From Taishania sp. (GTDB lineage: Bacteria; Bacteroidota; Bacteroidia; Flavobacteriales_D; Crocinitomicaceae): a DNA stretch of 64,000 nt. Shown here in pieces: positions 8,495-18,700 of the stretch. Location of the stretch: NCBI GenBank assembly GCA_030150045.1, contig JASLGM010000027.1, forward strand, positions 186,001-250,000, read 5' to 3'. The notes under the pieces are model-generated. The model ran no database searches, had not been told where the DNA came from, and worked only from the letters and a program-made list of their open reading frames with translations. How positions within the stretch are numbered: the first letter of the stretch is position 1; each line of letters begins with the position of its first letter. A program made the position numbers and the translations under genes.

Positions 8495-9415
8495 TTACTT
8501 GTCGCCTCTAGCTTTACTGAATTCCTTCATTTGATTTCCAATGAAAGTCCCTTGTATCACCTGCTCCTGAACATCCTTCATTCCGCCTGGTGAATGCGGC
8601 ATCAAAATCGCTGAGTTTTTACTATTCGAACCAATTTCTTTGATCGTATCAAAATACTGTGTCATCAAAACAAACTGCATAATTTCTTCGTGCGTAATAT
8701 TCTCCATTGAACGTTTGAAATCTTCAACCGATTCTTTAAATCCACGTACAATTTCCAAACGTTGCTGTGCAATTCCCTCACCAGACAAACGCTTTGATTC
8801 CGCCTCGGCTTCAGCCTCTTTAATGATTTTAATTTTCTTTGCTTCACCTTCTTCCATTGCCGCTTCTTTCTCGCGTTTAGCTGCGTTGATTCGGTTCATG
8901 GACTCTTTCACTTTCGCATCTGGATTGATGTCAGTGATTAAAGCTTTGATGATTACGTATCCATACTCATCCATCGACTGCGCGATGTTTTGCTGTACGG
9001 CAATTGCAATATCCTCTTTCTTTGCAAACACGTCATCCAACTCTAGTTTTGGAACCTCTGCACGAACGTCATCGAAAACATAGGATGCGATTTGGTTGCG
9101 CGGATTGTCTAATGAATAGAATGCTTCACGTACTTTTTCACGAGCAATTTTGTATTGAACGGACACTTGCAAATGAACGAAAACGTCATCTTTTGTCTTT
9201 GTCTCAATTTCTACATCTAACTGTTGCACGCGAAGATTCAGCAAGGCTGCTTTACGGTCTACGAACGGAATGATAATTCCAAATCCGGAATGTGCAATAT
9301 TTTTAAATTTCCCTAGTCGTTCTACAACAACTGCTGATTGTTCTTTTACGATGATAAATCCTTGGAAAATCACCAACACCAAAAGCGCGATGAAAACGAG
9401 TGTAAAAATGGGCAT
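8495..9415 (-). CDS. SPFH/Band 7 (stomatin-like, QmcA-type) membrane protein
   Basis: The 306-residue protein has one N-terminal membrane helix (about residues 3-22) and a Band 7 domain starting VKEQSAVVVERLGKFKN, followed by a helical, Glu/Lys/Ala-rich segment (about 165-220) that should oligomerise as a coiled coil. Such proteins form ring-like membrane scaffolds and often modulate the FtsH protease. It starts 9 bases after the dnaA stop, so it is probably transcribed with dnaA, an unusual pairing worth noting. No NfeD partner gene is adjacent. Confidence 0.87.
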   Translation of the reverse strand: MPIFTLVFIALLVLVIFQGFIIVKEQSAVVVERLGKFKNIAHSGFGIIIPFVDRKAALLNLRVQQLDVEIETKTKDDVFVHLQVSVQYKIAREKVREAFYSLDNPRNQIASYVFDDVRAEVPKLELDDVFAKKEDIAIAVQQNIAQSMDEYGYVIIKALITDINPDAKVKESMNRINAAKREKEAAMEEGEAKKIKIIKEAEAEAESKRLSGEGIAQQRLEIVRGFKESVEDFKRSMENITHEEIMQFVLMTQYFDTIKEIGSNSKNSAILMPHSPGGMKDVQEQVIQGTFIGNQMKEFSKARGDK

Positions 9416-9424
9416 AAATTTAGT

Positions 9425-10855
9425 TTATTGAATGGTTAATTTCTTTTCTAATTCGTCTAAATAAGACTTGAATTGTTTGTCTGTTTCTGCCAAGTTGATG
9501 ACTTGTCTGCACGCATGTAAAACGGTTGCGTGATCTTTTCCACCACAGTGAGCACCAATATTTGCCAAAGAAGATTTTGTCATTTTCTTTGAAAAATACA
9601 TTGAAATTTGTCTCGCTTGAACCACTTCACGTTTTCTGGTTTTTGACTTAAGCGTTTCGATTTGTAGATCAAAATAGTCGCAAACTACTTTTTGAATGTA
9701 TTCGATTGATACTTCACGCGCTGTATTCTTCACAAATTTATCGACCATTTGTTTAGCCAAATCCAATGTGATTGCTTTTTTATTTAACGACGCTTGTGCC
9801 AACAAGGTGTTTAATGCACCTTCCATCTCACGAACATTTGTATTGATGGAATACGCTAAATATTCTACGACATCACGTGGTAATTCGATACCATTTCCAT
9901 ACATTTTCTTTTCCAAAATGGCGATTCTTGTTTCCAAGTCTGGCGTTCCTAAATCAGCGGACAATCCCCATTTAAAACGGGACAACAAGCGTTGCTCCAT
10001 GTCTTGCATTTCTACGGGTGATTTATCCGAAGTAAGGATAATTTGTTTCCCATTTTGGTGCAAGTGGTTAAAGATGTGGAAGAATGTATCTTGAGTTTTC
10101 TCTTTGCCTGAGAAAAATTGCACATCATCAATGATTAACACATCTATCATTTGATAGAAATGAATAAAATCATTAATTGTTTGATTTTTAATGGCATCAA
10201 TATATTGGTGTGCGAATTTTTCCGAACCTACATACAAGACCGTTTTGTTTGGTGATTGATTTTTAATTTCAATTCCAATTGCGTGTGCCAAGTGTGTTTT
10301 TCCTAATCCTACACCACCATAGATTAACAGTGGATTAAATGCTGTTCCTCCTGGTTTGTTTGCAACTGCGTATCCTGAAGCACGTGCCAAACGGTTGCAA
10401 TCCCCTTCCATAAAGTTCTCAAAAGAGTAACCTGGATTTAAGTTCGATTCTACTTGTACCTTTTTTAAGCCAGGAATAATGAAAGGGTTTCGGATTTGAT
10501 TTTCCTCCACATTAAACGGCATGGTTACCGGGGCATTACGCAAAGATTTTTTATTCAGTGCAGGTAATTTCACGGTATATGGCGTACTGTTTGTGGAATT
10601 GTTTTCCATAACAATACTGTATTCCAATCTCCCTTCAGCACTAAGTTCTTTACGAATTACTTTCCTTAGTAAGGTTATATAGTTTTCCTCCAACCACTCA
10701 TAAAAGAAGTGAGAAGGCACCTGAATAGTCAACACATTATCCTCCAGTTTTACTGGAACAATTGGTTCAAACCATGTTTTAAACGCCTGAAGAGAAACAT
10801 TATCTTTGATAACTTTCAAACAAGCATCCCAAACATTAACATGTAAATTACCCAT
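9425..10855 (-). CDS. dnaA: Chromosomal replication initiator DnaA
   Basis: This is a complete 476-residue DnaA. Domain I covers about 1-80, a short linker follows, the AAA+ domain carries Walker A GGVGLGKT at 180-187 and Walker B LIIDD near 244, and domain IV has GGKDHATVLHAC, the DNA-binding signature that recognises DnaA boxes. It initiates replication by melting oriC. The start ATG at 10855 is clear. Candidate DnaA boxes lie upstream (see 11097-11133), so the gene may be autoregulated or close to the origin. The SPFH gene follows directly. Confidence 0.97.
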   Translation of the reverse strand: MGNLHVNVWDACLKVIKDNVSLQAFKTWFEPIVPVKLEDNVLTIQVPSHFFYEWLEENYITLLRKVIRKELSAEGRLEYSIVMENNSTNSTPYTVKLPALNKKSLRNAPVTMPFNVEENQIRNPFIIPGLKKVQVESNLNPGYSFENFMEGDCNRLARASGYAVANKPGGTAFNPLLIYGGVGLGKTHLAHAIGIEIKNQSPNKTVLYVGSEKFAHQYIDAIKNQTINDFIHFYQMIDVLIIDDVQFFSGKEKTQDTFFHIFNHLHQNGKQIILTSDKSPVEMQDMEQRLLSRFKWGLSADLGTPDLETRIAILEKKMYGNGIELPRDVVEYLAYSINTNVREMEGALNTLLAQASLNKKAITLDLAKQMVDKFVKNTAREVSIEYIQKVVCDYFDLQIETLKSKTRKREVVQARQISMYFSKKMTKSSLANIGAHCGGKDHATVLHACRQVINLAETDKQFKSYLDELEKKLTIQ

Positions 10856-11194
10856 TATTTTTATCTTTTTTCGAATTATGGCTTTCGCGTCATCTATTTT
10901 AAGACATAAAAAAGCACATAAGAAATTCTTGTTGTAGCTAGTCTTAGTCTGAGAACAAATATTTACATAAAATAGTTTAAAAAAAAATCGAAAACCTATT
11001 GACTTTATGAAAAGTTTTACTTGTATCAGGTAAAAAAAACGCTATCCTTTCTGTAGGTCAACGCCTTAGGGTGTTTAAGAGGGATTACCTATAAATTGTT
11101 AATAAATCAGTTCCTACAAAAGGATTATCAACAATTGACAAAGAAGTGTTCAAAGATAACTATATTCAACCTTAATTACAATGACAAATAGAAT
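10856..11194. other. dnaA upstream region with candidate DnaA boxes
   Basis: This 339-base divergent gap is AT-rich and holds no gene. TTATTAACA occurs on the minus strand at 11097-11105 and TTATCAACA on the plus strand at 11125-11133; both are one base from common DnaA-box variants. A perfect TTATCCACA lies at 11509-11517, inside the next gene. No clear AT-rich direct-repeat unwinding element was recognised. An origin here is possible but unproven. Confidence 0.35.
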
Positions 11195-11617
11195 ATGCTT
11201 CTGAAATACAGTAATACAACGCAAACACGCGTCCGTTATAGTGAAACGGATCAAATGGGTTATGTTTATTATGGCAATTATGCTTCGTATTTTGAAATTG
11301 GCCGCGTAGAGTGCTTAAGATCATTAGGATTACCCTACAAAGAGTTGGAAAACCAAGGAATCATGTTACCCGTAATGGATTTACATGTTAACTTCAAAAG
11401 CGCTGCAAAATACGATGATTTATTAACGATACATACCTCAATCGTTTCTTTGATCGGCAGTAAAATATTATTTGAATACGAAATAAAAAATGAGCAAGCT
11501 AAAACGTTATCCACAGGGTATACACACTTAGTATTTGTGAACAGAGAAAACATGCGTCCTATTCGTCCCACTCAAGAAGTAATCGAACTTCTTCAACCTT
11601 TTGAACTACATGACTGA
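11195..11617 (+). CDS. Acyl-CoA thioesterase, 4HBT hot-dog family (YbgC/FadM-like)
   Basis: The 140-residue hot-dog domain has the 4-hydroxybenzoyl-CoA thioesterase signature TDQMGYVYYGNYASYFE, with the catalytic Asp near residue 19, then RVECLRSLG. It hydrolyses acyl-CoA thioesters in the cytosol; the exact substrate is unknown. It is first in a plus-strand run: the arginase-family gene begins inside its stop region (8-base overlap), and the patatin gene follows. Divergent from dnaA. Confidence 0.88.
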   Translation: MLLKYSNTTQTRVRYSETDQMGYVYYGNYASYFEIGRVECLRSLGLPYKELENQGIMLPVMDLHVNFKSAAKYDDLLTIHTSIVSLIGSKILFEYEIKNEQAKTLSTGYTHLVFVNRENMRPIRPTQEVIELLQPFELHD

Positions 11618-12557
11618 TTTCATTTATAAAATCTATCAACCCGAGGACCTTCTTTCTCATTTCTCAACACGTAAAAACGAAACAAGAATTGGAGAAAAAA
11701 TAAATACGGGATTAAATAACTCAGCACAATATGCGATCATTGGTGTTTGCGAAGATATTGGTCCTCAAAGCAATTTAGGGAGACCAGGAGCTTCCAAAGG
11801 ATTTCATGCTTTTTTGTCTCGTTTTTTAAACATGCAAAGTACGCATTTCATTTCCGCAACCAACTTGACTATCGTCGGTGAAATTCAGCAAAACACCTCC
11901 TTCACAACTATAGAAGCGGGAAACAAACAAGTGGAATCTTTAGACCTTCTTGTTTCAAAATGCGTTTCAGAAATACTCGAAGCGGGAAAAACACCAATAT
12001 TAATTGGTGGAGGTCATAATAATGCACTTCCACTCATCAAAGCTACGCATGACCACTATCAAGAAAGCATTGATGTAGTCAACCTCGACCCTCACGCTGA
12101 CACACGTCCTACTGACGGACGTCACAGCGGAAACTCGTTTTCCTATGGTTTGGAGAATAATTGGATCGACACTTATGCTGTTTTAGGCTTACATAAACCT
12201 TTCAACAGTAGTTTCATTCTAAACTTTCTTGAACAAAAGAAATGCTACTTCACATTCTTTGAAGACTACATCCTTAATCAGAAAAACCTTGAATCAGACA
12301 TTTCACATTTAGAGAGGTCTTCCGGCAAGCCTTTAGGCATAGAATTAGACATGGACAGCATTGCTTACATGCCTTCATCAGCCATGGGGCCTAGTGGTTG
12401 GCAAATGGAAGACGCTCGTAAATACATTTTGTTACTAAAGCAAAGTAAAAGAAAAATAGCGTACCTTCATTTAACCGAAGCCGCCCCAACAACACCAGAT
12501 GAAATGCTTATTGTCGGAAAAGCACTTGCTTACTTAATTTATGATTTTACTGCCTAA
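11610..12557 (+). CDS. Arginase/ureohydrolase family protein (formimidoylglutamase-like)
   Basis: The 315-residue enzyme carries the dinuclear manganese site of ureohydrolases: IGGGHNNALP, then NLDPHADTRP, and GIELDMDSIA near the end. These enzymes cleave guanidino or formimidoyl substrates; a formimidoylglutamase role in histidine breakdown is common in the phylum, but no hut genes are visible here. I start at ATG 11610, which overlaps the thioesterase stop by 8 bases (ATGACTGA) and suggests translational coupling. A TTG at 11601 is a less likely start. Confidence 0.82.
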   Translation: MTDFIYKIYQPEDLLSHFSTRKNETRIGEKINTGLNNSAQYAIIGVCEDIGPQSNLGRPGASKGFHAFLSRFLNMQSTHFISATNLTIVGEIQQNTSFTTIEAGNKQVESLDLLVSKCVSEILEAGKTPILIGGGHNNALPLIKATHDHYQESIDVVNLDPHADTRPTDGRHSGNSFSYGLENNWIDTYAVLGLHKPFNSSFILNFLEQKKCYFTFFEDYILNQKNLESDISHLERSSGKPLGIELDMDSIAYMPSSAMGPSGWQMEDARKYILLLKQSKRKIAYLHLTEAAPTTPDEMLIVGKALAYLIYDFTA

Positions 12558-12563
12558 GAATTT

Positions 12564-14783
12564 ATGATTGCAACCACTAAAGAAATGGCGAATAGGATTA
12601 AACGATTTTATCCGTTTGTCCTCCCCTTCTCCCACATTCGTCACAACCCAATTGCTGTTTTACTTGGAGCACTTTTAACACTGATGCTCACAGGTCAATT
12701 AGGAATGAAATATGGTATCAATAATATTTTCTATGCACCTGAATATATGGGAGAGACTACTTGGTTTTCTTTTTTTGTCCTTGGTATGGCATTAGGTGTT
12801 TTTATCACTGCTCTCAACACATACACATTTAGTCGAATTATAAAAATCTATCCGTTTCTACTTGTTTTGCGTGCCCCCTTTTATACCTATTGTAAGAACA
12901 ACTTTCTTTTACCTTCACTTTTAACGTTTACCTACTGTTACAATTTATATCAATTTCAAATTGATGAGCAATTAGCTAAACCTCAATTAGCAACCTTTTA
13001 CATGATCTCCTTTCTCTTAGGAATTATCAGCTTTCTGTTTTTTACATTTGTATACTTTATTCCTTACTCTCGCTACTTTGCAAAAGCAATCAAACCGTTC
13101 ATTTTGGAAATGGATGCAAAAAAGGAGCACAATGATCATTTCCATATTGACAACATCAATTACTATTATGTTCAAAAAATATTTAAAGTGCGAAGAGGAA
13201 GAACCATTCTTCATATCCACCCCCATTTACAGAAAAAACTAAGTCGTAGAAATAAAATCAGCACCTCCCTATTTGAATTCCTTGTAATATTATTGTTTAT
13301 TATTTTAAGTATCACTGTTGATTCCGATAGATTCACACCTCCAGCAGGCGTTAGTTTCATGCTTCTTTTGACACTTATTTTCATGATCTACTCTACACTA
13401 AGCACTTGGTTTGGCGGATGGACGTATGCGCTTATTATCCTCTTCTTCTTTACCGTTAATAAATTCGACAGTCACAAACCACTTGCATTCAGAAACTTTG
13501 CTAGAGGTCTAGATTATTCCACATCGGTTTCCCCAGAATATTCGAACAATCGGATAGCAACCTTTGCTAGTGACACGACATTTTATGGAGAGAAAACCAC
13601 ATTAGAAAACCAAATAGAGATATTAGAGAAATGGAAGAAAAGCACTGGAAAGAACAAACCGAAATTAGTCCTAGTAGCCGCTTCAGGTGGAGGGTCACGC
13701 GCCTCACTTTGGACATATCATGTACTTCAAAACTTGTACAAAGAAATTCCTGAAGATCTACCCAATAATCTCCATTTGATTACAGGAGCATCTGGAGGTC
13801 TTGTAGGTGCAAGTTATTTTAGACAATTATTGATTGAAAAGAAAGAAAAAAACTTGAATGATTACTACATTCACGATCAACGCCATTTCAACAATTTAAG
13901 TAAAGATTTATTAAACAGATTGGCACACACTGCCTCTACGCGCGATTTATTATTCCGTTCAAAAAAAATACACCAAGGCAACAATACCTATATCAAAGAC
14001 CGTGGTTTTGCTTGGGAAGAACAATTTAACGCAAACACAGATCACTTACTAGATAAGAATTTAGGATACTATCGATCCTATGAACGCAGTGGAAACTACC
14101 CATTAATTGTTTTTACACCTACAATTGTAAATGACGGAAGAAAACTATTAATCAGCTCACAATCGATGCGCTTTATTCAAGCAGCCCACCCTCAAAACAT
14201 TACAAAGACAGGGCAAAACTATATTGATTTACAATCCTATTTTGAGTCCGTTAGCCCAAGTAGTTTATACTTCCCAACCGCAATACGTTCTAGCGCCACC
14301 TTTCCATTTGTAATGCCAATGATTTCAATTCCTGCAAAACCTGAAATACGTTTGGCTGACGCGGGAGTTAGAGACAACTACGGAATTCAATTATGTGTCG
14401 ATTACACATATGCCCTACAAGAATGGATTCAGAAAAACACATCAGGAGTAGTCATTATTCAAATCAGGGACACTCGTAAAGTTCTAGACAACTTCAACTA
14501 CGACGACTTAACTTTGATGCAGAAGATTTTCTTACCGTTTAGCGTGATGACAAAAAATTTCACAAAGACTCAAGATCTTGATCAAGACGCTTTGTTAAAA
14601 GTAAGTGGTCAGGCTTTTCGTTTTCCTTTTGAGGTGGTATCTTTTAATCTAAGAGAAGCGACACAAGATCATATTGCACTCTCTTGGAATTTGAGCAATC
14701 AAGACAAGGAATTAATCAAACGAAGAATTGATTCGGAATCGAACATTAATGGCATCATTCGTCTGAAAGAACTATTGAAATAA
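12564..14783 (+). CDS. Membrane-anchored patatin-like phospholipase
   Basis: The 739-residue protein has about six hydrophobic segments in its first 310 residues, followed by a patatin domain. The oxyanion motif SGGGSR lies near 372-377, the nucleophile elbow GASGG near 407-411, and the catalytic Asp sits in DAGVRDN near 598. The Ser-Asp dyad of patatins is thus complete. It should hydrolyse membrane lipids, with the catalytic part tethered to the inner membrane; topology is inferred. It follows the arginase-family gene by 6 bases. The fusion of a multi-helix membrane domain to patatin is less common than soluble or barrel-fused forms. Confidence 0.82.
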   Translation: MIATTKEMANRIKRFYPFVLPFSHIRHNPIAVLLGALLTLMLTGQLGMKYGINNIFYAPEYMGETTWFSFFVLGMALGVFITALNTYTFSRIIKIYPFLLVLRAPFYTYCKNNFLLPSLLTFTYCYNLYQFQIDEQLAKPQLATFYMISFLLGIISFLFFTFVYFIPYSRYFAKAIKPFILEMDAKKEHNDHFHIDNINYYYVQKIFKVRRGRTILHIHPHLQKKLSRRNKISTSLFEFLVILLFIILSITVDSDRFTPPAGVSFMLLLTLIFMIYSTLSTWFGGWTYALIILFFFTVNKFDSHKPLAFRNFARGLDYSTSVSPEYSNNRIATFASDTTFYGEKTTLENQIEILEKWKKSTGKNKPKLVLVAASGGGSRASLWTYHVLQNLYKEIPEDLPNNLHLITGASGGLVGASYFRQLLIEKKEKNLNDYYIHDQRHFNNLSKDLLNRLAHTASTRDLLFRSKKIHQGNNTYIKDRGFAWEEQFNANTDHLLDKNLGYYRSYERSGNYPLIVFTPTIVNDGRKLLISSQSMRFIQAAHPQNITKTGQNYIDLQSYFESVSPSSLYFPTAIRSSATFPFVMPMISIPAKPEIRLADAGVRDNYGIQLCVDYTYALQEWIQKNTSGVVIIQIRDTRKVLDNFNYDDLTLMQKIFLPFSVMTKNFTKTQDLDQDALLKVSGQAFRFPFEVVSFNLREATQDHIALSWNLSNQDKELIKRRIDSESNINGIIRLKELLK

Positions 14784-14906
14784 TCCATCTTTTTTTATAC
14801 CAAATAAAATTTCCAACTGTAAATGGCAGGAAATTAACAGTGCAACTTTGATAAACTTCTAAATCATTTCAAAATCAGGGACTAAAAGGCTTTAAATTTG
14901 GAACCA

Positions 14907-15779
14907 ATGAGCGATAGCAGCACCATACAAGCCCTTATCCACCTCATCGACGATCCAGACGATGTTATATTTGCACAAGTAAGAAATCAGCTTTTGCAGT
15001 ATGGCTCTGATGTCCTCCCTTATTTAGAAGACTCTTGGTTGGCATATGAAAATGGTGATCTTTACTTTTCTCGTATTGAAAAAGTTATTAAAGACATTCA
15101 ATTTCAAGAAACATGTGAACAACTCAAGGAATGGCAAAAAGGAGATAGAGATTTACTTGAAGGAACGTTGATTATTGCGAAACATCGCTATCCTCATCTT
15201 GATACTAAGCAGGTTTACACTTTCTTTGATCATCTAAGTAAAAAAATCTGGTTGGAAATCAGTAATAAATTTACGGCATTCGAAAAGGTTCATGTTATCA
15301 ATCGTATACTTTATGATTCTTTTGAATTTAATGGAGACAACAAGAATTACCACTGTCCTTTCAATTCCTACATCAACACGGTAATCGAATTCAAAAAAGG
15401 AAATCCATTAAGTTTAGCGATTGTATATAGTATTATAGCGCAAAGAGTTGACCTACCTATATATGGGGTAAATTTACCTAATCACTTTATACTTGCTTAT
15501 TTAGATGAAGACAACTGCCATCAATTCTCAAATATCGAAAATCATTTTGGCGTTCTATTTTATATTAACGCATTCGCAAATGGTTGTATCCTAGACCATG
15601 AAGAGGTTAAATCTTTTCTTGAGCAATCTAACATCACACCATCTAAAGCGTATTTTGAACCTTGTTCAAACACTGCCATATTAAAACGCATGCTGAACAA
15701 TTTAATCTCATGCCATTCCACTTCAAAAAAAATGGAGCATGTGCAAGAACTCATGCTCCTTCGCTCTATATTGAGTTAA
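14907..15779 (+). CDS. SirB1/transglutaminase-like protein
   Basis: The 290-residue product has an N-terminal helical segment, then the SirB1-type transglutaminase-like region with FNSYINTVIEFKKGNPLSLA and LPIYGVNLPNHFIL, close to the family consensus. The role of this family is not established; it is a cytosolic protein often near DNA or protein-modification genes. I start at ATG 14907 rather than the TTG at 14898. It is convergent with dnaE, only 5 bases apart, without a clear terminator; a GGAGCATG...CATGCTCC hairpin lies inside its last codons (15732-15757). Confidence 0.78.
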   Translation: MSDSSTIQALIHLIDDPDDVIFAQVRNQLLQYGSDVLPYLEDSWLAYENGDLYFSRIEKVIKDIQFQETCEQLKEWQKGDRDLLEGTLIIAKHRYPHLDTKQVYTFFDHLSKKIWLEISNKFTAFEKVHVINRILYDSFEFNGDNKNYHCPFNSYINTVIEFKKGNPLSLAIVYSIIAQRVDLPIYGVNLPNHFILAYLDEDNCHQFSNIENHFGVLFYINAFANGCILDHEEVKSFLEQSNITPSKAYFEPCSNTAILKRMLNNLISCHSTSKKMEHVQELMLLRSILS

Positions 15780-15784
15780 TTTTT

Positions 15785-18700
15785 TTATTTTAATTCATAT
15801 TCCACCCCCAATTCATCGAGTGCTTTTATCAAGTTACCATTTACGTCAACCCTTAATTTTTTTGATGGCATTACAACCTCTATATTCTCTAAAGGATCTG
15901 AGATCACAAAAGTAATGGGGCAGCTTCCTTCATGTTTTAATAACACTTTGTCCAATTCAGAAATTAAAAGTTGCTCCACTTTTCTAGCAGGCAATTTCAA
16001 TTTCAACATATTCGTATTATTTTCTTTAAGATCTTCTAATAATTCAATACTACGAACTACGAATTCCAAATTTGAACGTCTAGGTGGTATTTCAATCTTC
16101 CCTTTAATGGCAATAAAAACATTTGGCTGGAAGAAATGAGTATACTTTAAATAAGCTTCTCTCCAAAGGAACATTTTATGAGCGCCTGAATAATCTTCAA
16201 TTACAAGCGTTCCAAAAGGAATATTGTTTACTGTTTTACGATGCTCTACTTCTGAAAGAATACAGCCGATTGTTAGCTCACGCCCTACATTCTTCTCCAT
16301 GTCATTTAACATGTCGACTGTTCCATTACAGAAAGAACTCAACTCCAGTTTATAATCATCTAATGGATGTCCTGATATAAAGATTCCAACAACCTCTTTT
16401 TCGCGGTTAAGCTTAAACAAACTTGGCCAATCCTCACATTTTGGAGCTTCTGGCTCTGGAATTTCAACACCTGATGCTTCACCAAACAATGATCCCTGAG
16501 AAGAGTTTAAATTTTCTTGATACGCTTGCCCATATTTGATAAGTGTTTCAATAAATGTGCGTCCATTCGTTTCTGCAAACAATTGTGCTCTATTTGCATT
16601 TCCAAAAGCATCAAACGCACCCGCATAGGCCAAGCTTTCAAATGCTTTTTTAGTACATTGTCTTAGGTTTACTTTTTGAGCAAAATCAAAAATAGATCGA
16701 TACGGTTCTTCTTGTCTTTCATTTATGATCGAATCAACAGGACCTGTTCCTAGTCCTTTAATCGCTCCTAGTCCAAAGCGGATCGCTCCGGCTTGGTTCA
16801 CTGTAAACTTATAATCGGATTCATTTACATCTGGTCCAAGTACAGGAACCCCCATCCGCTTACATTCTTCCATAAAGAATGAAACTTGTTTGATGTCATT
16901 CATGTTATTGGTCAACACAGACGCCATATATTCAGCTGGGTAGTGCGCTTTTAAATAAGCCGTTTGATAAGCTACCCAGGCATAGCAAGTGGAGTGAGAT
17001 TTATTAAATGCATAGGAAGCAAACGCCTCCCAGTCTTTCCATACTTTTTCTAATCGATCAACCGGGTGTCCTTTTTCAGATGCTTGTTGAATAAACTGAG
17101 GTTTCATTTTATCAAGTACATCTTTTTGTTTTTTACCCATTGCTTTTCTCAGAGTATCAGCCTCCCCTTTTGTAAACCCTGCCAATTTTTGAGAAAGAAG
17201 CATTACCTGCTCCTGATAAACCGTAATACCATACGTTTCTTTTAAGTATTCCTCACTAGCAGGAATATCATATTCAATCGGTTCTTCACCAAGTTTACGT
17301 CGGATAAACGAAGGTATATACTCCAATGGCCCTGGTCTATACAAAGCATTCATTGCAATTAAATCGGCAAAAACAGTTGGTTTTAAATCACGCATGTACT
17401 TTTGCATTCCAGCGGATTCATACTGGAAAATTCCAACAGTCTCTCCTCTTTGAAAAAGCTCGTATGTTTTTTGATCATCGATTGGGAAGTTATCAGGATC
17501 TAAGTCGATGCCATGTCTATTTTTCACATTTCTACATGCTACTTTTATTAAGGTCAACGTTTTTAAGCCCAAAAAGTCCATCTTCAACAAGCCGGCTTCT
17601 TCTGCAACGGAGTTATCAAATTGCGTACAGTACATTTCAGAATCCTTTGCTGTTGCAACGGGTACGAAATTCGTAATATCTTCTGGTGTAATGATTACTC
17701 CACACGCGTGAATTCCTGTATTTCTAATTGAACCTTCAAGTGATCTAGCTTGTCTAATAACCTGAGATTGCAAATCATGACCTTGAGACAATCTTTTCAA
17801 TTCATTTACCCTACCGATATCATCTTGATTATTTTTCAATTTTTCAGCTAAAGCATCATCTGGTAAAGAAAAGATTTTTGAAAGGGACATATCTGGAATT
17901 AACTTCGCAATTCTATCAGCATCAGGTAAAGGTAAATCAAGTACACGTGCTGTATCTTTTATAGATGACTTTGCCGCCATTGTTCCATAAGTAATGATTT
18001 GAGCAACTTGATTTGAACCGTATTTATTGATTACCCAATTGATGACGTCACCACGTCCTTCATCATCAAAGTCAATATCAATATCGGGCATGGAAATACG
18101 ATCGGGATTTAAGAAACGTTCAAAAAGCAAATCATATTTAATCGGATCGACATTTGTGATACCTGTACAATAGGCAACTGCTGACCCTGCTGCTGACCCC
18201 CTTCCAGGACCAACAGATACCCCCATGTCTCGAGATGCTTGACAAAAATCCTGTACAATCAAGAAATAACCTGGATATCCTGTTCTTTCAATCGTCGCCA
18301 ATTCAAAATCCAATCGTTCTTTAATTTCTGGGGTTATTTCCCCATATCTTTTTTCAGCCCCAACATAAGTAAGATGCTTCAAATAGTTATTCTCCCCTCT
18401 TTTCCCTCCATCTGTCAGATCTAATTCATTCTGAAATTCTTCTGGAATGTCAAAAGCAGGAAGTAATACTTCACGTGCTAAACCATAGTGTTCAATTTTC
18501 CCTATGATTTCACTGATATTTTCAATTGCTTCAGGAAGATCCAAAAACAACTCTTTCATTTCATCTTGCGTCTTGAAATAATATTCTTGGTTTTCTAATC
18601 CATATCTAAATCCGCGACCACGACCAATTGGTGTTTGTACAAGTTCGTTGTCTTTTACACATAAAAGTACGTCGTGAGATTCCGCATCTTTTTTAGCAAT

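Noticed and set aside
15732..15757. GGAGCATG...CATGCTCC hairpin at the end of the SirB1-like gene as a terminator
   Set aside because: It lies within coding sequence and is not followed by a T-run.
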